A stretch of DNA of 64,000 bases, from the NCBI GenBank assembly GCA_010093705.1, contig MU006092.1:254623-318622 (forward strand), read 5' to 3'. Below the pieces are notes generated by a model. That model worked only from the letters and a program-made list of their open reading frames with translations. It was not told the origin of the DNA and did not search any database. Position numbers and translations under genes: made by a program. The stretch's first letter is position 1; each line of letters starts with the position of its first letter. This document shows positions 22,106-34,650 of this stretch, in pieces. The stretch is from Patellaria atrata CBS 101060 (Eukaryota > Ascomycota > Dothideomycetes > Patellariales > Patellariaceae).

Positions 22106-23468
22106 ATGGTTTGAGATTTTTAAGAGCCCTCTCATCTTTCTCAACTAACTCTGTACAGTCTAAGCAATACCTCACTCTCCACACTCTCGACGCCGCGCAT
22201 CCAACTGACATCTTCGGTCTCGCCGCAACTCCAACCCAGCTCCTCTCCGCATCGGGCTCTTCCACTATTCAAATACATGATACGACATCTCCAGAATTTC
22301 CTACAGTGCAGACCCTAAAAGGTGTCCACAAACTAGGCTGTCACCACATCTGTACCAGTGCAGATGGAAAGAGTACCGCGAGCGCGGGGTTCGGAGGAGA
22401 GGTCAAAGTGTGGAGTATCAATGAAGAGAGTAAAGAATGGAAGGAGGTGGGGAGTATTGTAGGTTGGTCTTTTCGTTCCGCACAGAAGTAAAAGAGCTTG
22501 CGAATGGAAGATCAGTGATTGGGTTTAAGTAGTATTAAGCATATCGCTAATATATGTGAACAGACAATAGCAAAGCCGGTGAACTATGGGCGATCGCGCT
22601 AAGTGAGGACGGAAGATATCTTGCCAGCACTTCGTATGATGGTCGCATCAATGTGTGGGATACCCAAGCCGGGATGGAGAAGATTAGGGAATATGAGACG
22701 AAAGGGAGCTTTGGGATGGCTGTTGATATGGTATGTCTGCATGAATTGCTCCTTCTACTCCCTCCAACCTGTTCCAGAATTACATATAGCTTAAGTGCAT
22801 TTGTACTAATCCAGTCACGCTTTTAGTCCGTAGATGGCCGCTTCACAGCTTCCGGTCACGAAAATGGCAGCGTCTATCTCTTCAATAATGACACTGGCCG
22901 CATGTTACACTCGTTACCAGGTAAAATGCCTCATCGTATAGTCTCATGGACAATCCCACAGTTCCCTTTCATTAGTCACAAACCTTGCTCTGACCCTATT
23001 CAGGCCTTGTCAAGCCAGTTCGCGCTGTTGCTTTCTCTCCAGCCAGTAAGCTCCTTGCAGCAGCTGGTGACTCTCGTATCATTGCTATCTACGATGTCTC
23101 TTCTGGGGAGCAAGTCGCTAACCTGCCGGGTCATGTGGCTTGGGTCTTCAGCCTTGACTGGAGCTTTTCTGGAGAGTATCTTTTAAGCGGGTAAGTTGAA
23201 AACGAAGTTATACATCCACGGCTTCAATTCTACTCTTCAAGATCTCGAATATATTTAAGGCATTCTGAATTAACAATCTACCAGTGGGTATGACGGTAAA
23301 GCCAAGGTCTGGTCGATTGATACTCGTACTTGCGTCGCTACGCACTCGGAAACAGATAAGATTCTTTGGGCTGTACGATGGTTACCCAAGACCAGCAGGG
23401 CTGAGATGTTTGCGGTTGCCGGTGGGGCGGGAAGCATATCTTTCTACAGGGAGGCGAGTGGAAGCTGA
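22106..23468 (+). CDS. SKI8: WD40 protein Ski8/Rec14
   Basis: Six exons: 22106-22108, 22159-22462, 22564-22730, 22827-22920, 23004-23190 and 23285-23468, giving 312 residues. The first coding exon is just the ATG, followed by a 50-nt intron with GTTTGA donor, CTAAC branch and TACAG acceptor, so the protein starts M|SKQYLTLHTL. The other introns are 101, 96, 83 and 94 nt. WD-type repeats are visible at TQLLSASGSSTIQIHD, FGGEVKVWS, LASTSYDGRINVWD, ASGHENGSVYLFN, LLAAAGDSRIIAIYD, LLSGGYDGKAKVWS and a last blade AVAGGAGSISFY. Ski8 is a subunit of the cytosolic Ski complex that feeds mRNA to the exosome, and in fungi also supports Spo11-dependent meiotic break formation. The GTTTGA and GTTGGT donors of introns 1 and 2 are weak. 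This gene ends the dense block; the gene desert begins directly after it. Confidence 0.92.
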
Positions 23469-25479
23469 TCGGTCATAGAAAGGGGACCGTCTCGTCCAGA
23501 TGCAACGTGAAAACCATAGTGAATTGTGGGACCATGCGGTCCACCGACCCCAATTATATATGAAAAACTGACGATAAGAGAGTGAGGTTCAACCGAGACT
23601 TCCATCTTGATCATGCGTGCAAGCAGTCTTGTGAGTCATTGTCAGCTGATTTGTAGGTCGCATGTTCTTAACTCCATCCCCTCACTATTTAAGTCGGCTT
23701 CTCTCCTTTTTCTACACACATAACAGTCTGCTAAGACCCCACCACGGATGTAAGACCTTGTGAAAATGAGTTTCTGTTTATGGACATGGCGCAACGCGAC
23801 AATTCTTATTCTCTTTAATTGGGAAGATAGAGATACGGACTACGCCCGTGGTATAATTGATGATAGAGTTTAGCGCAAAAGAGTAATGATCTTTGTCTCT
23901 CCAGTAGAGAGATAATGCAGACCTTCACCGCGTATTATTTAGTCACGCCGTCTAGGTGAGGACTCTGGTACTCCTTCGACAATAGACGAGAACGAAAGGG
24001 TTTTTCACCTTAAACCTGATAGAGGAAGCACCCGAATGCGAGGCACCCTACGTTCTAAAAGTCTAATTTGATGTATGCTTCCGCCTTCTAGAAATGCTAA
24101 CCTGAGGGTGAACTAGGGGGACTCTAGTTTAATTCGCGCAAGTACGGACTGTGCTGAACAAGTTTTTGTGCAGTTCTGTAGAGAGTGAAGGGGGTTTAAT
24201 AGTGCTCGATCGAACCTCTTACTGCAGCCGATATGGTCCGATGGGATCTCATAATCGATTATGGTTTGCTTAGATGCTCTTGCCGTTCTTTTGAGTGTCT
24301 CGTGCAGAGGTCTTGTAGTCCAGTTACATGCTGTTTCTTTGTCTTGGAGAATTTCTTCTTTAATTAACCTTAATCTGTTTCCTTGATACTTGTCGGAAAC
24401 AAACAGACACGCAGGAGATACTTTTTTTGGGGGGGAACCTCGTTGATTTTTCCAGTAAAGAACATCAATTTTGTTCTGGGCGACGGATCGCTAGAAATAC
24501 TATAAAGAAGGATTCAGGGACTGAGGTGGGATCGTCTTTCGGAGGCCTTGGGAAATGAAGGAAAACGTGGAGAGAACAGCAATTTCTAGGACGGTGGCGA
24601 TTGCCATCTTCACGGAGCAATAGCAGCTTTCATCGCTTGGGAGTTACCTCGAAAGTCGCTGAAATCTGTATCGTCCTCATTTACAGTCTCTATAACCTAG
24701 TCCAGCGCTCTAAACCCACAAGACAGCAGGAGAACAGTCGTCCAGATGTCGTATACACGGACCAGAGAACACAATATTAGAGGCTGTTTCAATTTCCCGT
24801 ATCCGAACGCTAAGACTCTTCTTCTAACGAAAGAAGAAGAGCCAAAGGGACTGATCCAGCTTAAATAGGTCAGTCTCCAGAAAGAAGTAGTCATATACGC
24901 AGGATTGAGTGGACATACGACATATGTGTACGCTCGTGCTTTTCCGAACGTTGAAGGTGCATATATGCACGGTCTCTACTTCCAGATCATCTGTAAGTAC
25001 ACGCACACCGACCTCTTATGCTCAAGATGAGCGACGACGCGGTATAGCCAGCTGAATCTATTGTCACGCTTGTTGAGTTCAGCACGATCATCTCGCTGAC
25101 TATAAAAGACGCCTTTCTTCTGATTTCGACCTCCAAATCAACACTTCGCGTGTAACGGGCGGATAGAAACGGAAAGAGCCCGATTGATGGCGTTCTCGAG
25201 AGGAAGTAATTTCCAACCTTCCACAACACAATTTCGCTCGAAAGTCGAACCGCATTCAAATGAATCAAACCTAGGACTTGCTACAGAAGAACCTGAAATT
25301 CTGTTTATTATCAGCGCTGCTAAATGATGAAGCTGATCAGCAAAACAAAGTCAAGAATCCAAGCACCAAAACTGCTCATACTAAATCATTCCAATTATAC
25401 GGTGGAGTTCTTGAAACTATCTAAACATTCCTAAAATGATTGGTACGCTGTGTGTAGTAGTAGTAGGTTCATATTTTTC

Positions 25480-26870
25480 TACCTACTTTACAAAATCGCA
25501 CCCAGATTGCAAAAAAAAGGAGGAAACATACTTATGACTCTTTTAGAGTACTTGGAGGATGGCCACAATAGTACATTCTAACTTCTCGTGCTCGCTTTGC
25601 ATGGTATGACGTACTTGCTGATCACAGCCCCTTTTCTGAATTTGATAGAGACTTATAAAAGATATCTTCTCTAACAGGTACTATCTTGCAATTCAAATTA
25701 CGAAAATCTAATATTTAGAGATGAGTTTCCACAAACCTTCATGATGGGTTCGCTGGGGAACATACTCGTAAAGATGGTGGTGCAATTGCGGGTGCGAATA
25801 TGGACGATGCGGTGGGAAAACCGGGTAGAGGTGAAGATATTGGGGGTCGCAAAACATGGCGGGAAGCAGATAAGAGGAGGAGACGTCCTGTGCTAGCGGG
25901 CACTTCCTTTGGGGTAAGATGATGTTGTTTACTGATAGCGGGTGATGACGAACTTCGATATTGAGACTTCTCTTTTTACTTCGTTCTCCTTTCCTCCATC
26001 CTTTAGTTCTTTAATTCTGACGTCCCCAGTTAAAGAACTCTCTGATCTATATTGGTTCTGCATCAAAGCCCCAAATTAGGGGCCTGAACCACACCAAGAT
26101 ACTCAGCGTCTTTCCGTCTTGATATGCAGTTTGAGCAAGAAGCAAAGGGTCAAGGTTATATACCCTTAGGGACTTGGAAATCAGGTCAGCTCCTTTCTCA
26201 CCCTTCCAGATGAGAGTAGCACATGCTAACTCCTTGTGCTCTGTTGTATGAGATGACGTTACTCCTTAGTGTTTAGCACCTCTCTTCTGAGAGCTCTTCA
26301 CTGAATTCGGGTCTATATGAAAACATTTACGCTTTCGTCGTATCTACGTCTATTCTACGAGATAGGATAGTGGATGACCTTGAGAATCCAGACCTCTGCT
26401 GGCACTGAGCTTCTAGGAGACTTCTGTTAAGGGAGAAGTGCGAGCATAATATATCGTACAGTAGTTACCATCTGCTAGACACGGTAATGCAGTTCGGCAG
26501 AAGTGAGTACAAGTGAGTTTCAGCATTAAGATCAGTTTATGTATCATTCAATTTGCATCACTATTTTCTCTAGTCACCCACGGCCACAGTATGTGACAGA
26601 ATGCCCATGAATTAAACGAAAGTTTCCAGGCCAAATACATGAGTCCTAATTTGGTCCAGAATACCGGATTTGTGCGTCAGCTTCCTATTGTTGAGGAAAT
26701 TTGTTCGTCCATGTCAAACTACGTTTGACCTAGCAAGGAGGTCAAGGTTTGATAACCCTAAAAGTCAGTCAACCTCCCTTACTCACCGAATGATTGTGGC
26801 AAGAGCTAGATACTCGTGTCTAGTGCGTCTGACTTGCGCATGCATTGCCGTATGACTGTTCTTGACTAAC
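25480..26870. repeat. Diverged local repeat family, three partial copies
   Basis: Compared by eye, 25580-25680, 26125-26300 and 26715-26870 share ordered words. The first two share ACATNCTAACT, GTGCTC, ATGACGT and a TCTGA box. The last two share GGTCAAGGTT-ATA-CCCT and GTCA-C-CC. The copies are heavily diverged and gapped, so boundaries are approximate and the element type is unknown. Confidence 0.35.
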
Positions 26871-27226
26871 ATCGTAGTGTCAATAGAGAATCCGATCTCT
26901 AATCCGCAATTCCTCATTCCTGCATCCACCCCCTGACTAGAGTGTCGGCGTCAGTCTTATAACCATGCTCCCTCCTATTGAGTCTAGTCTTTGCGTAATC
27001 CTAACTTAGAACCCAGTAACTCAATTGTCACTGGGTTATTTTCTGAATGAAGCAATTGATTTTTATTGTCCGGTTTGTGGCTGTCGTCAGTTGAAACCGC
27101 ATTCTACAATCTTGTACTACCCTCCGGGGGTTGGGGGGCCGCCATACCAGCACATTATGAAGGAGGTTCAATATTAGTCTGTCGGATTATATAGTAAGTA
27201 GCCAGTTTGCTAGTTCTGGTTACTGA

Positions 27227-27300
27227 TGATTCTGATCACCATCAAAAACGGTAGATATCCCCTTTTCAGGGGTAAAAACTGAAAATCAGCATCATTAGTT
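27227..27300. repeat. CCCCTGAAAGGGG palindrome family, copy A
   Basis: The core GATATCCCCTTTTCAGGGG is followed by TAA, flanked by GATGATTCTGATCACC on one side. It is the reverse orientation of copy C. Confidence 0.45.
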
Positions 27301-27839
27301 CTACGTCATTAAATTGAGTCCCAGCTAATGTCTTGTTATCCTAGTGGGATTCACAGCAAAGAAGGAGAAAATGGGTCCATAAACCGCCGTACACTAATCT
27401 ATCAGGAGGGTTGTGACCATTTCCGTACATGGAACAAAAACATAGTTTACCGTTTAGGCTGGGTCTCAGCCTTTGAAAGATTGAGTTTTTATATCTCTAA
27501 GAGATCAGAAAGCCCAAAGAGCAGATTGACGTATGGCGAATCATCCTATCTCCCGTCTCCTGGCCGAGAGCCAAGCCGTTCCGTCAGGCTTTAACTCCAT
27601 GCGATATATACTGGTCCTTCCACCTTGGTTTACAACTCAGGAATCCAGTCAGCCTCCGCAGCGATTAACCGGTACGATTCCTCCCCCCATTTTCTGGGCT
27701 GCGCTAAGCACCTAGCAATAACGAACATTGTGCTCCCCTCTGGTTCGATCTTGAAGCGCTTTTGAGGGTCGTCGGCGGCCAATATCGAAGACTGAATATA
27801 AAGACTTCGAGGACGTAGGGTCGGTTGTACATGGTCCGA

Positions 27840-27905
27840 TTCATCATCATAATGAACTGATATCCCCCTTCAGGGGTAAGTGGTGAGGTTATGCACTATT
27901 TCATC
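27840..27905. repeat. CCCCTGAAAGGGG palindrome family, copy B
   Basis: The core GATATCCCCCTTCAGGGGTA is flanked by a CATCATCAT run at 27842 and by TGGTGAGG and CATCACC on the other side. It shares the GATATC/GATACC edge with copies A and C. Confidence 0.45.
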
Positions 27906-28261
27906 ACCAAAGATCCAGACCTAGCCCAATTCGTCCCTTATTCTTTCCGAGTACTTGCAGTTAATAGAAAGGTGCCGCACAATAAACGCAACCCGAAGAA
28001 CCACCAATGGGTTATTCAAACCCCATTCATTTTTAGGGTGTGAGAAATCTCACTGAAGTTTAGAAAAGGTTCAAGTTGCAACTTAAGGGGCAAGGAAGCC
28101 GTCAGGCTACGTGATCGGGGTCTTGCCTCATGACTTCTATACCCCTTCTGTTTTAGTGCTATATTGCTAGACTCTATAGAGATTTTGTTTCGACCGTTCA
28201 AAAACCCTCTAAATTAGTTCTACAAGTCATCACACATTTCATTGTCCGGGTTAAGCCTATG

Positions 28262-28535
28262 TGTCAAGGCTCAACCTCAGATGGAAGCTGAAAGGTATAT
28301 TGCTACATGTACATGAAGCTTAAACTTGAGGAAAGAAAGTAAGAGAGAGTGTCAGAACAGCGTGAGCTGTTCTATTAAACATGACTAAACTACTGGATCA
28401 TCCATGAAGCTTAAACTTAAGGAAAGAAAGTAAAAGAAATTGCCAGAACAGCGTGAGCTGTTCTATTAAAGTAAAGCATGGCTAAGCCGCTGAATCATCC
28501 AAGGCACTTATACTTATTGGGTCTAGCCCGTGACA
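28262..28535. mobile_element. Solo-LTR-like element, copy 1
   Basis: A 274-bp element begins TGTCAAGG and ends CCCGTGACA, so the ends form a TGTCA/TGACA inverted pair. The flanks share a 4-bp TATG (28258-28261 and 28536-28539). It matches a 173-bp copy at 35351-35523 over its ends and core. The extra length comes mainly from an internal tandem duplication of about 90 bp that includes the hairpin-like AGAACAGCGTGAGCTGTTCT. No coding region is attached. TG...CA ends plus a short target duplication fit a solo LTR; a MITE is the alternative. Fossil. Confidence 0.72.
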
Positions 28536-28689
28536 TATGGGGTACGAGATCTCTGATTGCTCTGGCCCTGGGTCCACGAAAATTGCGTAACCCATTCTAG
28601 GAGAAGCATTTGCAGTCTTTCTCGAAGAGGCCTATGGGGATTTGATAGTTCAAGCTTGGTTGATGATAGTAACGGTGATCATCATCAAG

Positions 28690-30957
28690 AACAATTGATG
28701 CGTACTTCTATCTGAGTGACAGGAAAATGCAACTGGCTTTCAATGGAGAAAGGCAGGAAAAGTGCAACGTAGAGGTGGGAATACCACAAGGATCACCAAT
28801 CTCACCTATACTATTCCTAATCTACATTAAATTTATAAAGACAATAAATGGATCCAGAAACTGAGCGACGTTGATGATTTTTCGGTAACAGCAATTTCAA
28901 CTTCTGTCAAGAAGAACCGCAAACTGGTACAAACTCTAACACAAGACCTAATCTCTAAAGCTAAAGAACACTGTATTGATTTTGATATTACAAAAACAGA
29001 GATGATCCACTTTCACAACAAGAGAGTACCTATCATGAACACAATCCACCTATTTGACCAGGAAATACAACCAAAGCTAATGGTCAGATGGCTAGGACTG
29101 TTTATAGACTCAAAACTCACCTTTAAACAACATGTAGGAAAAAAGGTCAAGAGTGCTGAAAATGCACTATACTTGATTAAAAAACTAGGAAACACACAGA
29201 GAGACCTATCAATGCATGCAATGCGCCAGCTTTATGTATCATGTGTCAACTCTATTGCAGACTATGGAGTACCAGTTTGGTGGAACAGTGAGGACAGAAA
29301 TGGTCAACAAGTATGAAAATACCAACAGCTGCAAAATAAAGCGACACGTCTCATTCTAGGGGCATTTAAGACATCTCCAAGCATGGCCATGGAGATTGAA
29401 GCAGGCCTACCTCCTCCAGCTGTCAGATTTGAGAAACTCTGTGACTCCTACGCACTCATAATTCCGAAGTTCCAGAAAAATCATCTGGTCAAGAAAACGA
29501 TTAGACAAGACTGCGATAGAGATATTCCAGGGCCATGCCTAGGGTATGAGTCAGAGATGGAGAGCTTAGCAATAAAGTATTTTGCCAGCCCCAAAAGTCA
29601 ACTGATGAAGCTCATAGCTAGGAACCAAACATTTATCAGAAATTGGAAGATTGAGAGATCGATAGCACAATGCACACCACCCTGGAAGGACACAATGTAG
29701 GCAAACATCTATATCTCTAAAAAGGACAAAGAGAAGGCTGCTAAAGAGCACAATCAGCTACTTAAGTGTCTAGCACCAGAATTGAAGGACGGAAAGAATA
29801 GTGTGTATTACACAGATGGGTCAAAAGATAACAACAAAAATGCAGCAGGAGCGTGTAAAATAGGTAAAGACAACTTAATTCTATTTGCCAGCAACTGGAA
29901 CCTGGGAGATAGCATGGAAATCATGGATGCAGAGCTCTTTGCAGTGCTTAATGCAATGGAAAGGGAAAGAAAAGAACAAGAAAAGGGTCAATCAACTTCC
30001 CAAACAGTTTGGATCTTTATTGATAGCCAAGCAGCAATTAAAAGACTACAGAAGAACTGCCTTGAAGGATGACAAGAATCGGTCACACTGATAGGCAATC
30101 AGTATAACATCTTGACAGCAGAATGGGGCATGAATGTCAATTTCAGCTGGGTCCCAAGCCATAAAGGCATCTTTGGCAATGAGCTGGCAGACAAACTGAC
30201 CAAACTTGGACTAGAAAGGAATCTGTCCAAGCATCATTCACCTCACTTAGCCACCTGAAACGTATGAGTAGAGAAAAGATCATAACAGATTGGAAAAAAC
30301 AGTGGGAAACAAAACCTAGAAGACAAGGGAAGCATTACACCCAAGTGTGTAGAGCAGCAAACTCATTTTCAACCAAATCATCAATCCCAAAATATCCAAA
30401 GAGGACTCAAGCAGCATTCTTTCAGCTGAAGAGTGGAGCAGGCTTCTTCAAGTCATACCTTAAGAGAATTGGAATGTGAGCGGCCTCTAGTAATTGTGTT
30501 CCAACTATCTAGTCCAGATGCTATCTACAATCAAGATAAAGGAGAAAAGAAGAGTCTGAGGGCAGATTTGAGGAAAATATTACTGGCTGATCTTCGGATG
30601 CAGGGCGCGCCCATACCACTAGGCTCTAGCCTGTCACAGCGGCTACATAAAGAGAAATCAATGAAGAAGAAGAAGAAACAAATTAAAAATAATAGCACAC
30701 AGGGGAAAAACTAGATCGCTATATAATGCAGGAAATTGAAGAGCAAAGGATATAGTGGACTTGGTTCAGTTTTTCTAATGCTTGGATTAAACTGCAAAGT
30801 TTGAACAACTGGGGAGCTTCAATCCCTAGACACTCTCCCTAGACAAATTATTGCCCTAGAATAGGGATTTATGTAGATAGAAGAGTAGCGCCATAGCCCA
30901 AAAGGCTGCATACGCAGTATTGTAGATAATGCAATACAATGGATTAAAAAAAAAAAA
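28690..30957 (+). mobile_element. LINE (non-LTR retrotransposon) ORF2 remnant, 5'-truncated, with poly-A tail
   Basis: The 3' half of a LINE ORF2. The reverse transcriptase part starts near 28695 (YFYLSDRKMQLAFNGE) with GIPQGSPISPILFLIYI (RT motif B') and a D-V-D-D box near 28870. It is followed by the thumb region with WLGLFIDSKLTFKQHV. An RNase H domain lies at 29780-30230: YYTDGSK, EIMDAELFAV, WIFIDSQAA, WVPSHKG. The end is a 12-A run at 30946-30957. The frame is broken by a frameshift near 28862, by stops near 29314, 29698 and 30070, and by a further break near 30255, so the copy is dead. RT plus C-terminal RNase H fits the Tad/I group of fungal LINEs. A short element (30475-30638) interrupts the C-terminal part. 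A second, inverted copy lies at 35784-36500. Confidence 0.9.
30475..30638. mobile_element. Short element with TGTGA/TCACA ends inside the LINE remnant
   Basis: The segment begins TGTGAGCGGCC and ends GCCTGTCACA. A related 123-bp copy lies at 35661-35783 (TGTGAGCGGCC to GCCTGTTACA). It sits where the LINE coding sequence, known from the second copy, would continue after F-K-S-Y-x-K-R-I-G. The TG...CA ends are LTR-like, but no target duplication was found, so the class is open. Fossil. Confidence 0.5.
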
Positions 30958-33924
30958 GTCTATACCAAAGTAATAGAATCACAACAAAACATTGTCCCTC
31001 CGAGGACTTTTGCCAGTAATCGTCTCGAGTATTTGGTATCATTTTTCTTCCCCATTATGTCACTTAGATGCGCTCACACGAGAAATTATTCTGGGGAAGG
31101 ACCACGGTAGCCTTTCACTCTGTTCGAAGATCACCTTATTAGACATTACGAGAATAAGGGCTATCGGGTTAGGGACCTCGTGTCCGACATGGAAAACTGT
31201 TCATGAAAAGTTTTCTGGTTGCGATACCACAGGATCAGCAGAGCACTTGAGTTATTTCAAAAGAAAGAGATTGCATCTACAGCGCAACTTCACTGCAATT
31301 GGTACTAGTATTTGCGAATTGGATCATACAGTACAACTCTATTGCCCCAGGTCACGCATATTCAAATGCGCAGAAATATATCAGAAAGTGAAATTATCAA
31401 CATTTCCGAGAAATTGTCATATTACACGCTGAATAAAGCCCATTCTCAGATGACGCTTATGATTGATGGATCCACTCGCTAAGAAGGGATGCGAGACTTG
31501 TAATTGCGGATTCTCCAACAATATGCAAACAAGTCGTTGCATCTACGGATGCTGATGCAACTAGGGATCTTCCGGGCCGTTCATTACGAAAAATTAAGGA
31601 CCCAATTGTGCCGTTTTTGGATTAACCACTATTCCTTCCCCGAACAGCCAGGTGGAAATTACACATACGTCTACCACATTACCCAGCCTGAATCCATATA
31701 TACAATAATTTATATTGGTGTCCTACGGAGCTTTTCGTTATGTACCTATCGTGGAGTCATCAGTCAGCTCGCATTGGAAAGGGGGTGTGACCGGTTCGAC
31801 GTACATAGGGAGTCCAACATTGCGTATCTTAAAGTGGACTTTCTCTCAAACAAACAGCTTCTACTCGCTTCGCAGACGATTGGAAGGGGAATCGTGCGAT
31901 ATGTCACAGTTCGACTATCTCTCTGGGCCGATTTCTTCGGACAGCAATCAACGGGGGACCGATTACGGTTGATCCGAAGGATGGTCTGTCTCATTCCAGA
32001 TTTGACTAAAAAGGGATATTAGGGATGAGGTCGGGGTTCCAATTTGAAGTGTTAATGTTGACATCCATAGCTTGTTGCTTCTGGTGAAGAGATTGGTGAT
32101 GATACCGAGCATCATCATCATGAAGACTTGGAGAGCAGCAATATGACTTCGGTTGCGAAGGCACCGAAGCGTCCTCTTCTCCGACTGCAACCAACAACGA
32201 TAACACGTTCTCCTGCGAGGTTTCTCCAACGGCCCGATCCTATAAACCATATTTCGTGAGGAACTGAAATTCGTGGTCTTTCCTAAGTTTCTGAATTTGA
32301 TTTTAACGTTGTCTAGACAGTCTATGCTATTTAAAAGAGAAGAAGTTGATGTTTTAGCAGCTTATATACCAATGCAGATACGAAAAGAGTGGTTCCAATG
32401 ATCCACCTTGGTCAGGGGTTCAGGATCACACTCCAATTTTCAATGTGACGGACGTATTCAACCACGAGCCCCTGAGATGCGGATATATAAATATTCCCTA
32501 CCCCTTTCTACTCTGACCGTTATGCCGACAGTCTTTTTCCTCCACAGACAGGATCTTGACGAACAAAATGTCGATACTGCGTCTTTCCTCGATGTGGAAA
32601 CTCTGTAACGCTGGTCCAATGGGCTCTGGGGGTTGGGGATAAGTTGGATCTCTATGGAGGCTGGGGCACTTGGTGAGTGATCATATGCAGAGATGATACT
32701 CAGTATCATTCATTAGTGACGAGCGTGACCAGTTATTATACTAATTAGACCGTACCATCCTTACCGACCCGGAGATTCTTGCAACAGAGTTGTAGTAGAG
32801 TATAGCAATCTTTTCCCCTATCAGCAGACACCAATTGCGGTTGGCGTCATAACTGGATCTCAGCGTGGATGACGAATCCTTCACTGTCATTTCTCTTTAA
32901 AACTATCCTGACGTTTGTAGCTGGATTTTCTTTAGACCATTTCAGATAGTAAGGGGCTATTTATGGGGTAGACAGAGGAGATCATTCTAGTCGTAGGATC
33001 ATCTTAGATGAACTTAGTGGCACAAGCTCAAGGTACGTTCTTTTCTTCTTTATATCTCAAGTCTGCGTCTGGAGTTCTTTTTCTTCTCCCCTTACACTGA
33101 CTCCTCGAACGGAAGAGGGTGGGATCCTACCAAGCGTTTCAATTGGGTGCTCCGGTTGCGTACGGAAGCGTTTTCATCATCTGAGAACACGAATTGGACT
33201 GGGTTGGACTGCTCTCTAGGGAGCGAGTGTAATGTTTTTTTTTTTTGAAAAGATCCTAGTGAAACGGCCGGATTAATTCAATTAAAGAGGATTTTGATGA
33301 CGGACTCCGTTCTCGTGAGATTTCAGTTATCATCATGGTGTTCTAAAGACATGATGCGCCCCTTCTCTAAGAAGTCCCTATACATCACCACAAGTCGGGG
33401 TCTAAGAACTTCTAGAATACTACTTGTACAAGGGAGTAGGACCGAAATGCTGTGTAGGCTCTGTCTCACCGCCAGGACTCTCCGAATTGCAGAGATTCTT
33501 GATTATGTCTAGGAAAGAGTTGGATCGTCTTTGTCCTTCGCACTTTTGTTTTTTGATTCAGTCAATCGTGGGACTGAGAGCTTAATGCTTTATAGTCTAT
33601 AGACACCGGGGATATTCAGAGCGGCCCATGGCTAGACATGTACAAGTACAGAGTCATTCTGAGTCAAGGTCATTAGGTCAAGCACATGTACATATCATCC
33701 GTCTATCTGGCAGCTTTCTCGCCCCTTAAATACTGAACTTCGTTGTTTTTCTAAACTTTAGGATCGATTCTCGAGAACTCCGATAATCCTTGAAAACGAT
33801 TCTGGCTCTTCTTCCTGATACACTTGATGGAGTCATTGTTGCACTAGAACGCCGATTCTACTTGTATTTGGGGAGCTATTGGAGAAGAAGAAGGTAGAAC
33901 CTGTTGCGTTAGGTGGAAAGTATG

Positions 33925-34010
33925 GTGATACGGTGATCAACTGCTTCGTATCTTACCCCTGAAAGGGGTATCAGTTACTCTTACTGATGATGACGATGAT
34001 GTTCACCAGC
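33925..34010. repeat. CCCCTGAAAGGGG palindrome family, copy C
   Basis: The core TTACCCCTGAAAGGGGTATC is flanked by GGTGATACGGTGATC on the left and GATGATGACGATGATG on the right. This is the best preserved copy. Confidence 0.5.
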
Positions 34011-34569
34011 ATCGTTATCCGCACCAGTCCGCTTAATTCATATTATGGGCACCCACTTCTGCATGAGCTCTGGAAGATGGATTATGACTTCCCTCCAGAC
34101 CAACACTAGAAATGGCCTTTGCGTTAGAGTCAACCGGCAAAGAGCGCAATACTCTCATATCATCTGCTATAACACTCAGTCGTGCAATCTATGACTGATG
34201 GAATGACTGAATTACAAGTTTTGGGTGACGAGAGACCTGAATATAAATAGGGTGCACAGAAGGCATATTGCCAAAGCCATCCAGATGATCTAGATTCTCT
34301 AGTCATCCGAAAGACGCACGAGGGTTGAGCATACGCCTAAACCGTGAAGAGGATTGCACTGAAGTCCCTGCAGCGAGATATATATTCTGATTCTCTCGAA
34401 CACCGAGCTCAACTTAAATGCCAGAACTTCTCATTTCGATGTAGAAATATCCCCACCACGTTTTATTACTATACATCATCCAGTACTTTGAGCGTCAAAT
34501 CCATTGTCCCTTTTCGAGAGGACTTTTCTAGCGAGAGAAAGAGATTGGTAGCGTAACATGACAATATCG

Positions 34570-34650
34570 GACGAATGAAATGATGTAACACTTCATTATT
34601 TACCCCTGAATGCGGGGGTCACAAGTATATAATAATGATTGGCGCTATTA
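34570..34650. repeat. CCCCTGAAAGGGG palindrome family, copy D
   Basis: The core TTTACCCCTGAATGCGGGGG, with AATGATGTAAC on the left and AATAATGATTGG on the right, is a diverged relative of copy C. Two weaker relatives lie at 35204-35225 and 37437-37455. Confidence 0.4.

Larger units (their letters stand above)
23469..28261. other. Gene desert, left part, with decayed repeats
   Basis: No open frame longer than about 95 codons has a recognisable product. The stretch contains scattered diverged repeats (entered separately) and a T7G8 homopolymer junction near 24423-24437. It looks like old transposon debris. Confidence 0.55.

Noticed and set aside
25730-25920. A Gly/Asp/Arg-rich open stretch (KDGGAIAGANMDDAVGKPG)
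   Set aside because: Short, no initiator or splice context, no family recognised.
30992-32022. Two plus-strand frames of 146 and 172 codons in the gene desert
   Set aside because: No recognisable domain, and composition differs from confident genes; possibly old repeat debris.
33234-33246. T13 run as the poly-A tail of an inverted LINE
   Set aside because: No LINE-like sequence lies next to it, and the inverted LINE copy ends more than 2 kb away.
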